From assembly GCA_021904315.1 (NCBI GenBank), contig CM038912.1, positions 3,435,061 through 3,499,060 on the forward strand: DNA of 64,000 bases, given 5' to 3'. This document shows positions 48,201 to 61,239 of the stretch, piece after piece. The DNA is from Sphagnum magellanicum (lineage: Eukaryota > Streptophyta > Sphagnopsida > Sphagnales > Sphagnaceae). A program made the translations under genes and the position numbers. The first letter of the stretch is position 1. Every line of letters begins with the position of its first letter. A model generated the notes under the pieces. That model did no database searches. It was not told the DNA's origin and worked only from the letters and a program-made list of their open reading frames with translations.

Positions 48201-49879
48201 CAACATATTGCTGTCAAAAAGAGCACATTTATTGGTAAGGTATCTGGACCCAATCCAAGGATCCCTCTGTTCAAGTGTAACCTTCTACACATGCTTCATA
48301 AATATGAGACTAAATGCTGCTCACCATCTTGCAGTGCACATCGGACTGGTGAAGTTCTGGACTTTCTGCCGAGAATTTTTGCCATGATGACAGAGCAGTT
48401 CAACTTCTGCAAACCTCACACAAAACACCCAGTTCAGAAGGATACACTAGATTACAGTACCTATTCAATCCCTTTGGGCTTGTTGCTTCCTTCACATCTA
48501 TACACACCCAAACAAGGCACATAGCCAGCTAATTCTTACCCCATGGTCATAGACACCCCAAGGCTCACACTGTAGATAACCAAGTCCTCACATGATAACT
48601 CAGTTTATCACAACTACTATACACTAGCAAGATTTGATTACATGACCACTTGCAAGGCAACCATGAGTCCTGGCAACCGTGGGTCCCACCCATTCATTCT
48701 CACAAGACTGAAAATCATTTGTCTCCTTCCCTATCCACAAAATCAGAACATCTGCCAGCTGTAACCATCCCTCAAACTTTTGTTTTGAACTGAAAGACCT
48801 GTATCACCTTAGGAGTTTCTGATGAGCCAGTTTCAGGAACCTCCTTCTGCATTGGCTGTTCTGAAACTGGTTCAGGAGTTGCGTCTGTAGATTTTTTAAG
48901 ATCTTGCCACTTTGACATTGGCATGAAGAAATCCACCATTGATGAGCCAGTTGCAAGAACCTCCTTCTGTGTTGGCTGTTCTGGAATTGGTTCTGGTGTT
49001 GCTTCTGTAGATTTCTTAAGATCTTGCCGCTTTGACATTGGCATGAAGTAATCCACCATTGATCCAACAGATTTCTGGGGAGTACCTCCCCCCACACACT
49101 TGCGTTTCTTGTTTGCAGATTTGGCACCATTGCAGACCTCCGGTCTTAGAGCCTGAACAAAAAAACTGCTCTCAGAAATATTGCACCCATATACCATGGA
49201 ACTCAAATACAAAACTGTCTTCTGGCATACCACTGTCCCAGTGGCCATGCATTAACCACAACTACCTACAAAGCTTTAGGTATTCTAGACAAAACGCCTT
49301 TCACAAATTGTACGACTCTTGCAGAGAGGCAACATTGATGGCATCAGATTGTCATCAGTAGGGCAATCCACAACTATAAAATCTACTAAAATTGTCCACA
49401 ATGCTCAAATTCTTTCTTCACACACCCCTACCCCAACAAGAACACACATCTTCTAAAATGCTGCACACAATTCTGCGTTGTCACCTTGCAGCCATGATCC
49501 TAAGCACAAACTCATGCTAAAACAGAAATCTTCAAGTACTGTAACTTGATACACACACAAAATTAAGTATTCAAGGAGCATAAGGTGAAAAAGAGTACTC
49601 GGCACCATCTCTTTCCTGGAAACCCTAATCCACAACAAACACGCAAAACCTCACTACCAACAAACCGAGTTGAAAGAGATTTAGGTCATCACACCACTCG
49701 GTGCTGAGTCTCATTTTGATGCTCACTGCTGCTCATCAGCTCGCGGTATACATCTCGTCTTTGCATGCAAGGAAAACTCCCTTGGAAACTCGCACTCAAA
49801 AACAGAACAAAACAAAACACGACAGACATCATGCTCCCTCTCCAAGAACAGATCTCACCGTTTTCGTGTCGGGTGCCAT
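42233..49879 (-). CDS. ELG1/ATAD5-like AAA+ PCNA-unloading clamp loader subunit
   Basis: Large subunit of the RFC-like complex that in other eukaryotes removes PCNA from replicated DNA in the nucleus. Predicted exons from 5' to 3' on the minus strand: 49879-49859, 49152-48799, 48361-48325 (weak), 48053-47869, 47637-47503, 47394-47231, 47040-46896, 46453-46247, 45927-45868, 45746-45664, 45514-45216, 44996-44905, 44596-42777 and 42481-42233, all agreeing in phase. Diagnostic sequence: LWTDRYQPQTSKQ, NNWLSSWRER, Walker A GPVG-CGKSAA split between exons, VIE-VNASECRSGVLIKHKF, Walker B-like RVILFEDVDTVFDED, CPIILTSNS, and the lid region LEFQALSMEELVMHAQM. The N terminus has MAPDTKT, a Lys-rich patch and two PIP-like repeats. 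A 1820-bp exon supplies a long low-complexity region after the AAA+ module. About 1280 residues are accounted for. The last exon or exons beyond 42233 are not found. No inactivating lesion is seen. Confidence 0.85.
48821..49060 (-). repeat. 120-bp tandem duplication coding for PIP-like modules
   Basis: Two head-to-tail 120-bp units, 48821-48940 and 48941-49060, lie in exon 2 of the ELG1/ATAD5 gene. Each encodes 40 residues starting SMVDYFMPMSK or SMVDFFMPMSK, followed by QDLKKST and TPEP. The frame is kept. The hydrophobic-x-x-aromatic-aromatic pattern resembles a degenerate PCNA-binding box. Confidence 0.85.
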
Positions 49880-50337
49880 AGCAGCCTCGCGAGGCAGTTC
49901 GTCGGAAATCCTAAAAAAGAGAAGTTGGTACTTCCGTGACCAAAGAACCTTCTTCACAGATCATCGCGTCTGCAAACAATAATGGATTCCCCGTTGTGCT
50001 CCACCATTTCACGAAGCCGACTGAAGCAAATACTAACAGAAATGGAGGGCTTCGTCTTCAAAACGCGCATTGTACCACAAAGAAGAACCATACACAAAAC
50101 CACCACCGCCATCACAACAGCAAAAACGCAAAAAGAAGAAGAATGCACTTGTTTTTCGCCATATATACACAATGAAGAAGCGGTACGCGCCAAACCACTG
50201 ATGAAAATCGTTTTCAAAAACTTCTTTGCAACATATTTTTGGCTTTAAAAAAACTCGCACTATGATTATTGCATAAACAGCAGCAACACAGATCTGTTGC
50301 TTACAAAACAAACAATCCCATGACACCATGAAAACAG
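49880..50337. other. Upstream region of the ELG1/ATAD5 gene
   Basis: Probably contains the 5' leader and promoter of the minus-strand gene. Frames here (49936-50248) are Thr/Lys-rich and unsupported. No clear TATA box was identified. Confidence 0.35.
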
Positions 50338-50363
50338 TGATGATGATGATGATGATGATGATG
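50338..50363. repeat. TGA/ATC trinucleotide microsatellite
   Basis: About eight uninterrupted TGA triplets. The His-rich and Ile-rich minus-strand frames nearby come from this repeat and are not genes. Confidence 0.95.
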
Positions 50364-51235
50364 CAAACTGATATGATGCTCTTGCTTCCTGCCTGTTCTG
50401 ATCCTCTGAAGCTGAAAAGGAAATGGATACCTCCCAACAACGAAACCCAAAACAACAACAACAACTAAAAAAGCTTCAGAAATGGTCTTGTTGGGTGACC
50501 CAAAACAAACACAAACTAAGGAAACAATGTGGAAGGGAAAATATGGTGAAGAAAAACACACATCAAAAGGAGACAATGTGGAAGAGAGAAAATTGGTGAA
50601 GAAAAACACGCATCAGAGAACATAATGTGGAAGAGGAAAAATGGCAACTGAAACCAAAATTTGTGATTTGAAGTTTGAGTTGTGTGTTGGGTTTAGTTCG
50701 TTTGGTTAGTTTTTTTTTTTCTTAGTGGAGATTCTTCCCGCCCTTTTGGTTATGGTCTTGAACTAGGTATTTAGACTTGATGTGCTTTGGATGATTTTTG
50801 TGTTGTTTTTTTGGTTTTGTTTTTGTTTTAGGCCCACTTTAGATGGGGTCCATGGTCCAAATTCTTAGGGAACCAATTTGGTCCCATTTGAAGCAAATTG
50901 AATCCTTGTGTTGGACCTTGCTTTGAACCCTAGCTTGCATCTTGGCTCTTCAAATCATGAGCTCTCCTTTGAGCTCTTTTTTTTCAGGGGGGGGAGGGGT
51001 GGGGGGGGTCCAAACCAATTAATTTGCCCTCCAAATTGTTGCCATGTAGGTTTAGCCTCAATTGGCCACTTGTTGGTCTTCTACCCTCATCTAAAGGATA
51101 AGGGTCCAATTTATGGCTCTCAGCCAATAGGATTGCTCTATTTCATTGGAACCAGGACCTTGGACCCTCATCTTAATAAAAGGGTCGGTCTTAGGTTTTT
51201 CTTCGAAATTAACAAACAGATGGATTGCATACAAA
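50364..51235. other. Non-genic, with G-run and T-rich DNA
   Basis: Contains a G-rich run at 50990-51008 and the phrase AGCCAATAGGA near 51121, also found in the short Helitrons (about 521). The 171-residue frame starting at 50908 runs into the TTGG repeat and is not protein-like. Confidence 0.45.
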
Positions 51236-51360
51236 TGGGTTGGGTTGGAACTTGGGTTGGGAAGAATGGATTTGTTGGAACTTGGCTTGGTTTGGTTTGG
51301 TTTGGTTTGGCTTGGCTTGGCTTGGCTTGGAACTTGGTTTGGGTTAGGTTGGATTGGGTT
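51236..51360. repeat. TTGGY pentamer-type microsatellite
   Basis: Runs of GGTTTGGTTTGG and GGCTTGGCTTGG with interruptions, including TTGGGTTGG variants. Strand asymmetric (G and T on plus). It creates a Trp/Leu/Gly-rich artificial frame. Confidence 0.85.
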
Positions 51361-54300
51361 TTTTTGCCATTTGGGTGGTTCTTAGTTGGACAGTTGGGAA
51401 AGTGGGGGTCATTCAGAAGTTAGTTATGAAAGGAAGGGCCATTTGGTTCATGTAGATTGTTGAATCTTGAAACCCCTGAAATCTTAAGGTACATTCACAC
51501 CTAATGTTAAGTCAGTGTTAAGTGAAAATCTAGGTGGCACCCAATGTTAAATGGGCGATTATTTAAAATTAAGTGAATGTTAACTTAACATAAAATCTTT
51601 GTGATAAATAGGTTTAGGTTCTAAACGACTACCTTGGTGTTAGGGGACTTAATGCTAGAGTCCTTAACACCAATTCAAGATTTATCATCCAAGTAAGTTA
51701 TTGATCCTTAACCCTTAAATCCAAGTAGGTTCAAGACTCAAAAGAGTTGAATGGAACTACAAAGAAGACACAAAGTGCCCCTTTCTTGATGTAGATTGAT
51801 TAGACAACTTCAAGGACCTTCAAGCCCATTGCCTGCACCTTTTGAAAGGATAATGATTACTCTTCATCCTAAGAGTCTATTTATTGGATTGCATTTCTGT
51901 GAGTGAAAAGCTCCATAGTGATCAATTGTGCACAATGCACACATGATCACTTTTGATAAAGTTTTTTTCTACACTATCTTGCCAATATTTGTTCTTTAGA
52001 CAATTCTCAAGGTGAGTACCATTTGAGAACCAACCTTTTATGCATAACAAATGACTACTACTCAAAAAAATAATCAAGTAAATTGGTAAATACGGTATTA
52101 CTATGACAATGAAATTGATAATTAGTGGGGGTTTTTTTTTGAAAATTCTGTATTGGTAGCCTATGTGGTCTAAATATTAAAAAAATAAAAGAATAATGTA
52201 CCCAACTGACTATGAAAATAAACTAATAAACAGGCAATGTTAACTGTTTCAAATTTTTTTTAACCTATTTGGGTTTCTAGAGCTTAATCTTTTATTAGTA
52301 AGAAATGTTTTCAAATTTTGTAAATTGTCATTTAATGACCAAATTCTTCTTCCAAATTTTACAATGGACATTCTATCCATGGCATGAAAGAATGGTTTTT
52401 GCCATTTGTTTGTATTAGCTAGTTTGCTTGAGTACAAATAGAAACCTGATTGACATACAGAAGAATAATTGTTTATCCTTTTTAAGAAAACTTATTTTAC
52501 AACATATTTATGACATTAAAAATATTGTAAAACACCACTTTGAAGGGCATTTGTTAATATAACATAAAAGCATTTCTTGTTTTTAGTCACCCAATTTTTT
52601 CAACCTTGACTCCAAATATATGACACCTACCTAATCAAGGATTAGGACTTCCATAAAATGACATTCGACAATCATTAAATGTTAAAAGATTTATATTGCA
52701 GCCTAGGGTCAATTTTGACATTGACAAAATGATTTTTTTTTCCCAAATTTTTTTTTAAATTTTGAAATTATGTAATTTTCCATAATCTACTATGATATTG
52801 AAGTGAATAGTGAAATTATTCAAACAATGTCATATGATAATTATGATGATTTTCAACATGTCAACTTCATATTTTTCCAAAATTTTGTTTCACTATTTCG
52901 AGTATTATTTAATGACAAAACTATTGTTAGAATAAGGTAATCATGACCAAAACAATACATGATGACAAACTTGCACCATTATGTAAAGTGTGAAAACAAA
53001 CATTCTTACCTATTTCTCTCTCAATACATGTTCAAACAAAAGCAAATAAGTACCCAAAATGTGGAAGTAGTTGACGGATGCCATGGCAACTTGGCCCATG
53101 CTTGCTTTCCTTTTGTGGAATTATGACACATTATCACAAATACAAAATATTATGTGAGAAAATTTTAAAGTATGGTTTTTTGGATCATAAAAAGTTATAT
53201 TATTTGTTTTTACAACATGCACACATTTTCATCACAATCGTAAGATTGTTCAATAACATTTTGAATTCATCCAAAACAACATTTACAATTTGAAATGTTA
53301 ATGTGTTATACATAAATGATTTGGGGACAACAATTCTTAAGAAAGGATCATTCACTTTTAATTTTTAAAACCCTGTAGCATTTAGGAATTTCAATCTACT
53401 TTTAATTATTGTCATTATCTTCTTTTACATTCAATATCTTTCTTTCACAAGTTTTTTAATGAAATGTTTCATATAAAGTGAATATTACATTAAAATTAAA
53501 ATTTGATCTTAAATTATGGCACATATTACCCAAATGTACAAGTGAATTATTACTCATACAAACATATGGGTTATGATAGAAAATATTGACACACAAAATA
53601 TAAGTCTATTAGACAATCCCTTATGCATCTCCCCTTCCTCACATTGGACTTCATTTGCCTGATTTTATTATTCACATCCTCTTTTATTTCTATTTGGTGC
53701 ACGTATTTGCAAGTGAACTAAGAAAAACATATAGCAAATTTAACAAAGTTCTAACTTTTCAACAACACATGTTGTAGGAAAAACATCACATTTTACACTA
53801 AAAATCAAAACATGAGAACAATTTTCTTCTTTTTATGGTTCTTATATTACTTTTTTATTCTCCTCGACTTACACAACACATCAAATAAAACAAATTCACA
53901 ATTCATGTACATGTGATAATTTAGCAATTCAATCTCACACACACTGACTGCCAAAAATAGGCACACACTTACAAAAACACAAATGACCAAAACAAATAGC
54001 CCTAACCCCATCATCATTACCCATTTCCTTCTTATTGCCATCCTTGGGATGTTGACAACATATTTAACATGCTTCCTCCTTCACTCTTTCATCCAAAACT
54101 AGATATGACCTCAAAGGAACCCTAAAATTAAAATCATTTGCACATTTTTTCAAGCCACACCTACTCCTTTCCTCCTCTTTAGCAACATTATTCATGCATG
54201 ATCCAAAGTGCACATATATAGTAACCAAGAAGTTATGGGAACTTGGGTTTTTCTAGCATAGATCATTGTTGAAGGACAATTTTTTCATGCAAAGAGGAAG

Positions 54301-55650
54301 ATGGATCCGTATGATCAATTCATGGGACCCACATGAAGAAACAAGAAGGGGCTAGTGCATTACACCTTGCTTATGTAAAGTGAGAAGGTCACCAAGGTCC
54401 TTCACTATTTCCCAACTACATTCATGTTGTTTAGGTTGACAAGAAGCAAATTAGGCTATGTGGTCATGCTCCTTGATTTCATAAACACATAACTTTTGTG
54501 TATGTGCATTGCATTAGTATCCCCAAAAAACAAAACCATTCACTCTCCTTGCAATGTAGAGCTTGTTTGTTGCATAGATTCTCTTTGAACTTCATGGCTC
54601 TCACATTTGGAAAATTTACAACATCGCACTTGCATGTGCAAAATTTGAACCCACAAATGCACACAAAATTGAGCTTACCACTAGTTCAAAAAAAATCCAA
54701 AACATTTGTGGGCAACTCCTCACACCTGTACAACTTAAAACCCCAATTTCTTTCATAACAACCGAAGTTGGTGTTTAGGCGCAAAAAGCCATGAAGTCTC
54801 ATAGTTGATTCTCTCAATCACTAATTACTTTTGGCTTCAAAGAACTGACAATTCTTACAATGTTCAAGTATCTCCCATCTTTCCGTCTAGTAGGTAAATG
54901 GTTATATAATTGAATTGATCACCAACAGGGGTCTATCTAGTTGCGTAATAAGTGCCCAACAATAGCTACTACCCCTTCCTAAAAGTCACAATTGAAATTT
55001 CCCATGGCAAGAACTTTTATTTCCTCCTAAAACCTCATCAAAATTATCTCTAACATGGAGATCCATGTACAACAAAACCATGTACTTTCATTTGTTGGGA
55101 CTTCATTCAAATCAACATCATTGATTGAAACATGGCTTCATGTGTGATGTGGTCACACCAAAAGGTGTTTCTTTTTTTGCAAATGCCATATTAAGCTGCC
55201 TCTTCACAGATTAGTTTTTCAAAATTGTCTTTGTATTCTTTTAATATACCATGTCTTTGTCAACCTAAAAAAGTTTTATTTCCATTAGTTACATCATAAC
55301 ACAGTTGAGCACCTCCAGAAAAGAGTGTAATAAATTGGACCTGGCTGCGGCTGAGTAATTCTGATTGGTCGATCGTAATGATTGTAATAGGTGGTTTGCT
55401 ATTAGTAGTCCCCACGTTCCATTTACAGTTTTATTGGTTGCAAAAAAAAATCAACAGCTTTATTTGGGCTCTGCATTGCTATGCACTATCAGTGACTGTA
55501 AAGTTCCATGCGCATCTGGAATTGTGAATATGACAACAAAATTACAATAAACAGAAAACAAAGAAAAAATTCTCAAATTTTTCAAAATAAAATGTGATTT
55601 TCTCTTTTACATTATATAAGTAAAAATGAAAAGAGAAGCCATGAGTGTTG
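51361..55650. other. AT-rich gene desert
   Basis: More than 4 kb of AT-rich DNA with many homopolymer T and A runs. The only frames (52249-52437, 53078-53293, 53847-54041, 54498-54758 and similar) are short and of random composition. No element ends recognised. Confidence 0.55.
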
Positions 55651-55668
55651 TATATATATATATATATA
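55651..55668. repeat. TA dinucleotide microsatellite
   Basis: Nine consecutive TA units inside AT-rich DNA. Confidence 0.95.
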
Positions 55669-56918
55669 ACTTTCAATAGAAAAAATACAAATATTTCAAA
55701 TATGCATGCAACAAAAAATTTTAAAACAAGAAATTCAAAGGTTGCAACCATAGACAAGATCATTATATAAATATGTCATTTTAAATAGTTATATAATAAA
55801 TATTGAATTAAAATAATTCATTTTAGCATATTATGAGAAGGAGCAAGACGAAATACTATGGGGAGCCTATTATCGTCCTACCCAAATCATCTCTGAGCAA
55901 ATTCATAGTCACTGGAATTATCCAGAGTGACATACTGAGCACCAGTGGAGATGGTCTAATCTAAATATTGTGTATTGACAGTCAATACACACAAAGAAAG
56001 GCAACGAGAAATTGGATGGCTTCGATCCTGTGTAAATTGAAGCAGTGAATTCAGCAAGCAAGTACACTTAGCCCTTTTTCTTCTTTCTTTTGTGATTGAG
56101 TAAGCATATTATTCCGGGATGCTAAAAACAAATCGGGCACTTTTGGAATTTTTATATTGCCTGTGAAGATTATAAAGGTTGAAAAAAATTCATTTCTGCC
56201 CAAAAACTTTGGGCAAGTTATTTAGAAAAATCTTGATGCTTGAAATTTTGGTCATTTTGGTTATTTCTTTGTTATTCCGGGGGGAGATCCTGCTATCCTT
56301 TTATGTTCTCATGTTCCCATGAAACAGAGTAGTTTACATGCTTGGAGGTTCCTGTACTTGTGGGGGGTTTCTCTTGAAGTTCGATGGAGGTTTTTGTACT
56401 TCTGGATACTCCTGAGCTTGGGTGGAGGTTCCTGTACCCCATGGATTCTCCTGGGGTTCAGTAACACCCTCGGGTTCCCACCCTCTGGTGGCCCTCCCCC
56501 AAGAGAACCCACTCGTGCAGAAAACCTCCCCTACAAAGTAAGTTGTTTTCATTTTGTCCCCACATCTCAAGAATGTGTTCACCAGGTGTTAGCGTGAACT
56601 GTGAGTTCATTTGTTGGGAACTTCATGGAACGTTTTCTATTTTGAACTGTTTGATCTTTGATACCAAGACCAATATCAATCTATATGTGTCAAGGTTCCA
56701 TCCATATGCCCGCCCAACGCTGATTTGAACTTGCCATAAGGGGGGCAAAGCCATCATCATCTTTTTGTAACTTCTTTCCTCTTGCATTGCCAGGGCATTG
56801 CACATCAAAACTGTTTGGAAAAGTGCTGTCTCTGTTTGGAGATCGACATCCCTTCTTGGCTTCTTCTTTGCACAACCAACAGGTGGGTCCACATCTTCTT
56901 CCATTGGAAGTACCTGAA
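55669..56918. other. Upstream of the EF-hand gene, no gene called
   Basis: A minus-strand frame at 56904-56623 (93 residues) starts MEEDVDPPVGCAKKKPRRD, is mildly protein-like and could be a small divergent gene sharing a promoter region with the EF-hand gene, but it has no recognised relative. The rest (AT-rich, then a CT-rich repeat of GGAGGTTCCTGTACTTCTGG-like words at 56340-56460) is non-coding. Confidence 0.3.
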
Positions 56919-56960
56919 GGGAGAGAGAGAGAGAGAGAGAGAGAGTGTGTGTGTGTGTGT
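56919..56960. repeat. Compound GA/GT microsatellite
   Basis: About twelve GA units run directly into about eight GT units. It lies 370 bp upstream of the EF-hand gene start and may sit in its leader or promoter. Confidence 0.95.
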
Positions 56961-57329
56961 TGGTGATGGTCTGTTTGATGATTTCTTTGTTTTCTTGGGG
57001 GTTTTAAAGCCATGAGATAGATGATTTAGGGTTTTGTGTGCCACACTTCGCAAGAATGGGAAATTCATTTACCACCCCTTGCTTGCAGGTACTGATACTG
57101 TTCTGTACTGTGTCCAGGACTCTGAATTGCTATTGAACATGCTGTTCGGACTCAATCAAGGCACTGTGATCAGTGGCTGTGAAGTTTAGGGTTTCGGGGG
57201 ACTAGGGGAATTTGCTGTGTTTTTTTTCCCTGATGATGATGATGATGGTAACCTCATGTGGAGAATGGGGTTTAGCAGTTGGGGAGTTGCAGTAACGTGA
57301 ATAAACAAGTGAAATTTAGTAGGCACAAA

Positions 57330-60314
57330 ATGGCAGCAACGCCAAACAGGACAACTCTTGTGTATTTGCTGCTGCTGGCAGCATTCATAGCCCTTGTTCT
57401 CTTCTCAAATCATCCCTCCCACTCTAAGACGAGGAGAAATAGAAGGGTTATGCCTGGGAGGCGAATTAAAGTACGACTCAGTGCTTTTGATCCCAAGCAA
57501 CATGACCCAATAGCATTTGATCCAATTATTGGTAACTATGAAAGGCGCCGTGAAGATCGTGCATGGGAGAAGCAGTACTTTGAGCAACAATACAAGAAAT
57601 GGGGAGAAAACTCAGCAACCAATCAGGCTGTTGTACATGATACAGACTCCACACAAAATCATGAGCTAGAGAAGGTTGGAAAATTACCTCCAGCAGAAAG
57701 TAGTCTTGGCTTTCATCTTAACCTAAATGTGCGAACATGACTTTCATATAAGAGATGATGGTTCTCCAGAAATTGCTATGAGGAAAGGGTCCAACAGAGT
57801 TTTGGGGCCTTTTGTTGAATAAGTTCTAGAATCACTGTTTTGGTTGCTTGACAAGTGATGTTTCTGTTTGCATTTTTTGTTTTCCATTCTTGTGGATGTC
57901 TCCTGATGTGAGGTTTTCCTTATGATCACTTCTGTTGACCCTTGGGAGGTTGTGAAGTGCCCACAAGACCATCCAAATGCTCTTGTTTGAGGTCTCCATC
58001 ACCAGTGTTTTTTCAACAATTCATCTTCTTTTTGTGGTGTGTTTGGCAGGCTATGGAAGCAGAGCAGCAGCCAGAGCCATGGGAAATAGATGCAGACTAT
58101 GAAGATCCTGAAGACTACTTGAATGACGAGGACCAGTTCAACATAACAGACCGACTCATAGTTCTTTTTCCATTGCTTGACATAAATCCACATGATGGGT
58201 TTGTAAGTGTCAAAGAGCTGCAAGATTGGCATTTGTTGCAAATTCAAAATGCCTTACAGCATCGTACTGATCGTGAAATGGATGTTCATGACAAGAACAA
58301 TGATGGTCTCATTACTTTAAAGGAGTATCTTCCACATCTGACTGAGGAGGAAATTGGTACTACCACATGTCTTGCCCTTTCCACTCATATGCATGTGCAA
58401 TGATGCTTAATTGAACTGGATTGTTAAGTGTTATTTGTAGCAGGTCCTGCAGTAGCTCATTTTGTTCCACAGGTTGTCTTCACATACTAATGTTTCCTCA
58501 GCAGTGGATAGGGGTCTTTTGCCATCACATGCAGTAATGGACATGAAGATGGTGATAAAATTTGACATGGAAGCTCTTTTGTTTGTGCCTTGATGATGAC
58601 AGAGCAGAATAGCATGAATATTGGTGGTGCTGGTTGGTACCAGAAGCAGTTTGATTTGAATGATGAAGACAAAGATGGAGGGCTCAATCGAACTGAATTC
58701 AATAAGTATGACAGTTTTGGCTGCTGCCATGTTTGGATGTTGCTTTCATTTCCCTTTCTGCACCCTTTTTTGTGTACTTCAAATTATGTAACTGTAGGGA
58801 CAATCAGAGATGTTAATACTCCAACACATGAGATTTGCTGCATGGTTATGAATCTGAGAAGGAAGGGTACTAATGCATATGACTACTGTATACATGACAG
58901 AAGAGCCATGGCTGAAGTGTGAGGAATGCTGAACTATTATTGGGTTTGCTTGGGAGAGTCTCAATGTGTAGTTGTCTCTGTGCAGCTTTCTTCACCCAGA
59001 GGATAGTGAGAATCCAGAAACACAGAAGTGGCTACGTGAGGAACAGATCAGGTATCTTTGTCAAGTCAGTGCTGCTCTATTCTGAAGTTGAATGGTATAG
59101 TATAGTGTATGCAATTTATGCTAAGGGGTTATGGTTGTTGGTTGCAGACTCCGTGACATAAAGAATGATGGAAAATTAGATTGGGAGGAGTTTCACCACA
59201 ATGTGTTTGATCAGATTCGTTATCATGAAGCCGAGGAGCATATAAATGGACATGATTATCTGCACCCAAGTCGTGATGTTCAGTCCCGAAAGATAGTGAA
59301 CTCAAAGGCAAAATTTGTTGAGCTTGATAAGAACCACGATTGGTAAGGACTCTAAATTCTTCTTCGTCTTTTCTATATCTTACATGGGGCACATTTACTA
59401 TGCTTTGGGGAAGGAAATGTAGATGTGTGAGTTCTTCTTGTGTTTGGGGAGCTTGTCTTCAACTTTTTTCTGTCTGTGCACAAATCCTTGCTCTGTTTAT
59501 GGACTTCACCTTCCTAAGACAAGAGTAAAAGACATAGCGTAAAGTACTCTGCCTGTTGAGAAGAATCAGCTTGTGCTTTTTTGTCATGGAAGGAGAGAAA
59601 GCTTGGAGGTTTCTTTTGAAGGTCACTGAACCTTTGGTGGACTGTCACTGTTGTTCAAACTGCTCCTCAGTGTTTTCTCTGTTTTTCAGGGTTGGGTCTC
59701 CTTGTTTCCCTCTTGTTTTTTTCTGTTTGCTGATATGTTGTCAGATCTGAAATGCTGATAATCTTATTATCAGGTCATTTCTCAATTATATCCATGTTGG
59801 AAGTATGGAGAAGTTCTCAATGCTCATGGGATATAATCTTAGGAGTGAAAGCTTGCTGTCTGATATCAGGTTTGGCTCATCTACCATGTGGGTGAAAATA
59901 GGTTTTTGACAGAGGAAGAGATGGTTCCAATTATGGCAATGCTGCATCCAAGCGAAGGTTCTTATGCCAGGCAACAAGCTGAGCACTTACTAAATGAGGT
60001 TCTTATGTACACCCTTGTCATCTCAGTACCTCTGCACTCTTTCCACTCAGTGCAGATTGAGCAGTCTGCTTCACACAGTATTTTGTTTTCAGTTTTGTCT
60101 TGGGTGATGCAGAATTGTGATGTTTCTAGTCTTCTAGTAGTGCAGATTTACCAATGGGAATTCTGTGATATGGGGGAGTGCTTGTTTCTTGCAGGCAGAT
60201 GAGAACAAGGACAAGAGGTTGACACTCACTGAAATGCTGAATCATCCATATGTTTTCTATAGTACAGCATATGAGCATGAAGAGTTTGAGGATTCACATG
60301 ATGAGTTTAGATAG
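57330..60314 (+). CDS. Membrane-anchored EF-hand protein, plant reticulocalbin-like
   Basis: Calcium-binding protein resembling Arabidopsis At4g27790, probably in the secretory pathway with its EF hands in the lumen. Predicted exons: 57330 to about 57665 or 57734 (donor unsure), 58050-58356, 58603-58705, 58986-59051, 59148-59342, 59902-59998 and 60195-60314, with phases agreeing from exon 2 onward. The start gives MAATPNRTT, then a signal anchor of about residues 9-25 (TLVYLLLLAAFIALVLF), a basic patch and FDPKQHDPIAFDPIIGNYE. EF-hand-like loops: DINPHDGFVSVKEL, DVHDKNNDGLITLKEY, DLNDEDKDGGLNRTEF, DIKNDGKLDWEEF, DKNHDWFLTEEE and DENKDKRLTLTEM. The C terminus is HDEFR and is shared with relatives. 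One loop has Trp where Gly is usual. An alternative exon at 59775-59869 is open but would break the fifth loop. The total is about 380 residues. Confidence 0.85.
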
Positions 60315-61239
60315 CCATTTCACACAGGACTCCTGTCACTTCTCAGTATGTAGAGAGAACTTCAGACAAATGGTAGATTGAACAAGACATTCACAACCAC
60401 TGTAGAATTCTGCACTAAACAAATTCCTGTCACCAAGGCCCTAGAATTTTTTTCTCAAAGAATCAGAAATCAAGAAACTTAGATACATTAGAGTTGTTTC
60501 CAAGCTAAAATTACAAAGCTAGATGGCAATTGATGACAGTAGGTTGGATCCCTCTGGAATGCTGAATTTGCAATCACATGGAGCTTTACATTACAATTGT
60601 TTTGGAAGGTGAAGCAACTTTACCTTGTGATAGGTTATAGCTCAAAATTTGAAAACCCAAGATTGGTTTCTCCTTCTAGTCGATAGACATTCACAACAAT
60701 GTATTGGACATCATGAATCTCTTGTGTGCTGGATGTCAGGTGGGGCAATGCCTTGTTTTCTTTTGATGATCAAGAGTTGATGATTGTCTTGTCTTTTTTC
60801 TCAATATAGAATATTCTCACAAAAATGGTGCATTGAATGTTTGCTTCTGATAGTCTGTTCACATAAGCATAGATCACCACTGCTGAAATGTGCTTGTGTG
60901 GGGTTCAAGTATAGGAGAAGGGCCTTCTGCGACTTGAGATCTGTGCCTGAGGCTTGTAGGCCGAGGGAACAGGTCGAAAATCACAGAAGGTCCTTTTCCT
61001 ATGTAAAGCAAAGCTGGGATTTTTTCACTTTTTAGAAATAGTGGCAGGTTGGCCAGTACCTTCTGCTGGTCAGAAGATCCCACTACAGCCTGGCTGGTAC
61101 CTTCCACCACAGAAGATCCCGTTTGTTGAAAACAGGTTTCTTCTGGCAGGTAAGGGAGCTGAAAATACAAAGGAAAAATTCAGGCACTGCTTTCCCCTAG
61201 GGGAAGGGTGGTCAATATGTCGTTTGAGGGAATGGCAAC
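60315..61239. other. 3' flank of the EF-hand gene
   Basis: Probably includes its untranslated tail. Between 61040 and 61140, words such as CCTGGCTGGTACCTTCC and AGAAGATCCC are repeated, making a Pro-rich frame (61041-61280) of no known family. Confidence 0.4.

Noticed and set aside
50033-50609. His-rich and Ile/Val-rich frames
   Set aside because: They read through a TGA/ATC microsatellite and AT-rich DNA; no start context or homologous motif.
50908-51423. 171-residue Trp/Leu/Gly-rich frame
   Set aside because: The second half is a translation of the TTGGC/TTGGT repeat and the first half contains a G run.
56623-56904. 93-residue minus-strand frame upstream of the EF-hand gene
   Set aside because: It is protein-like at the start, but there are no relatives I recognise and it lies close to a microsatellite. 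Left as a note and not called.
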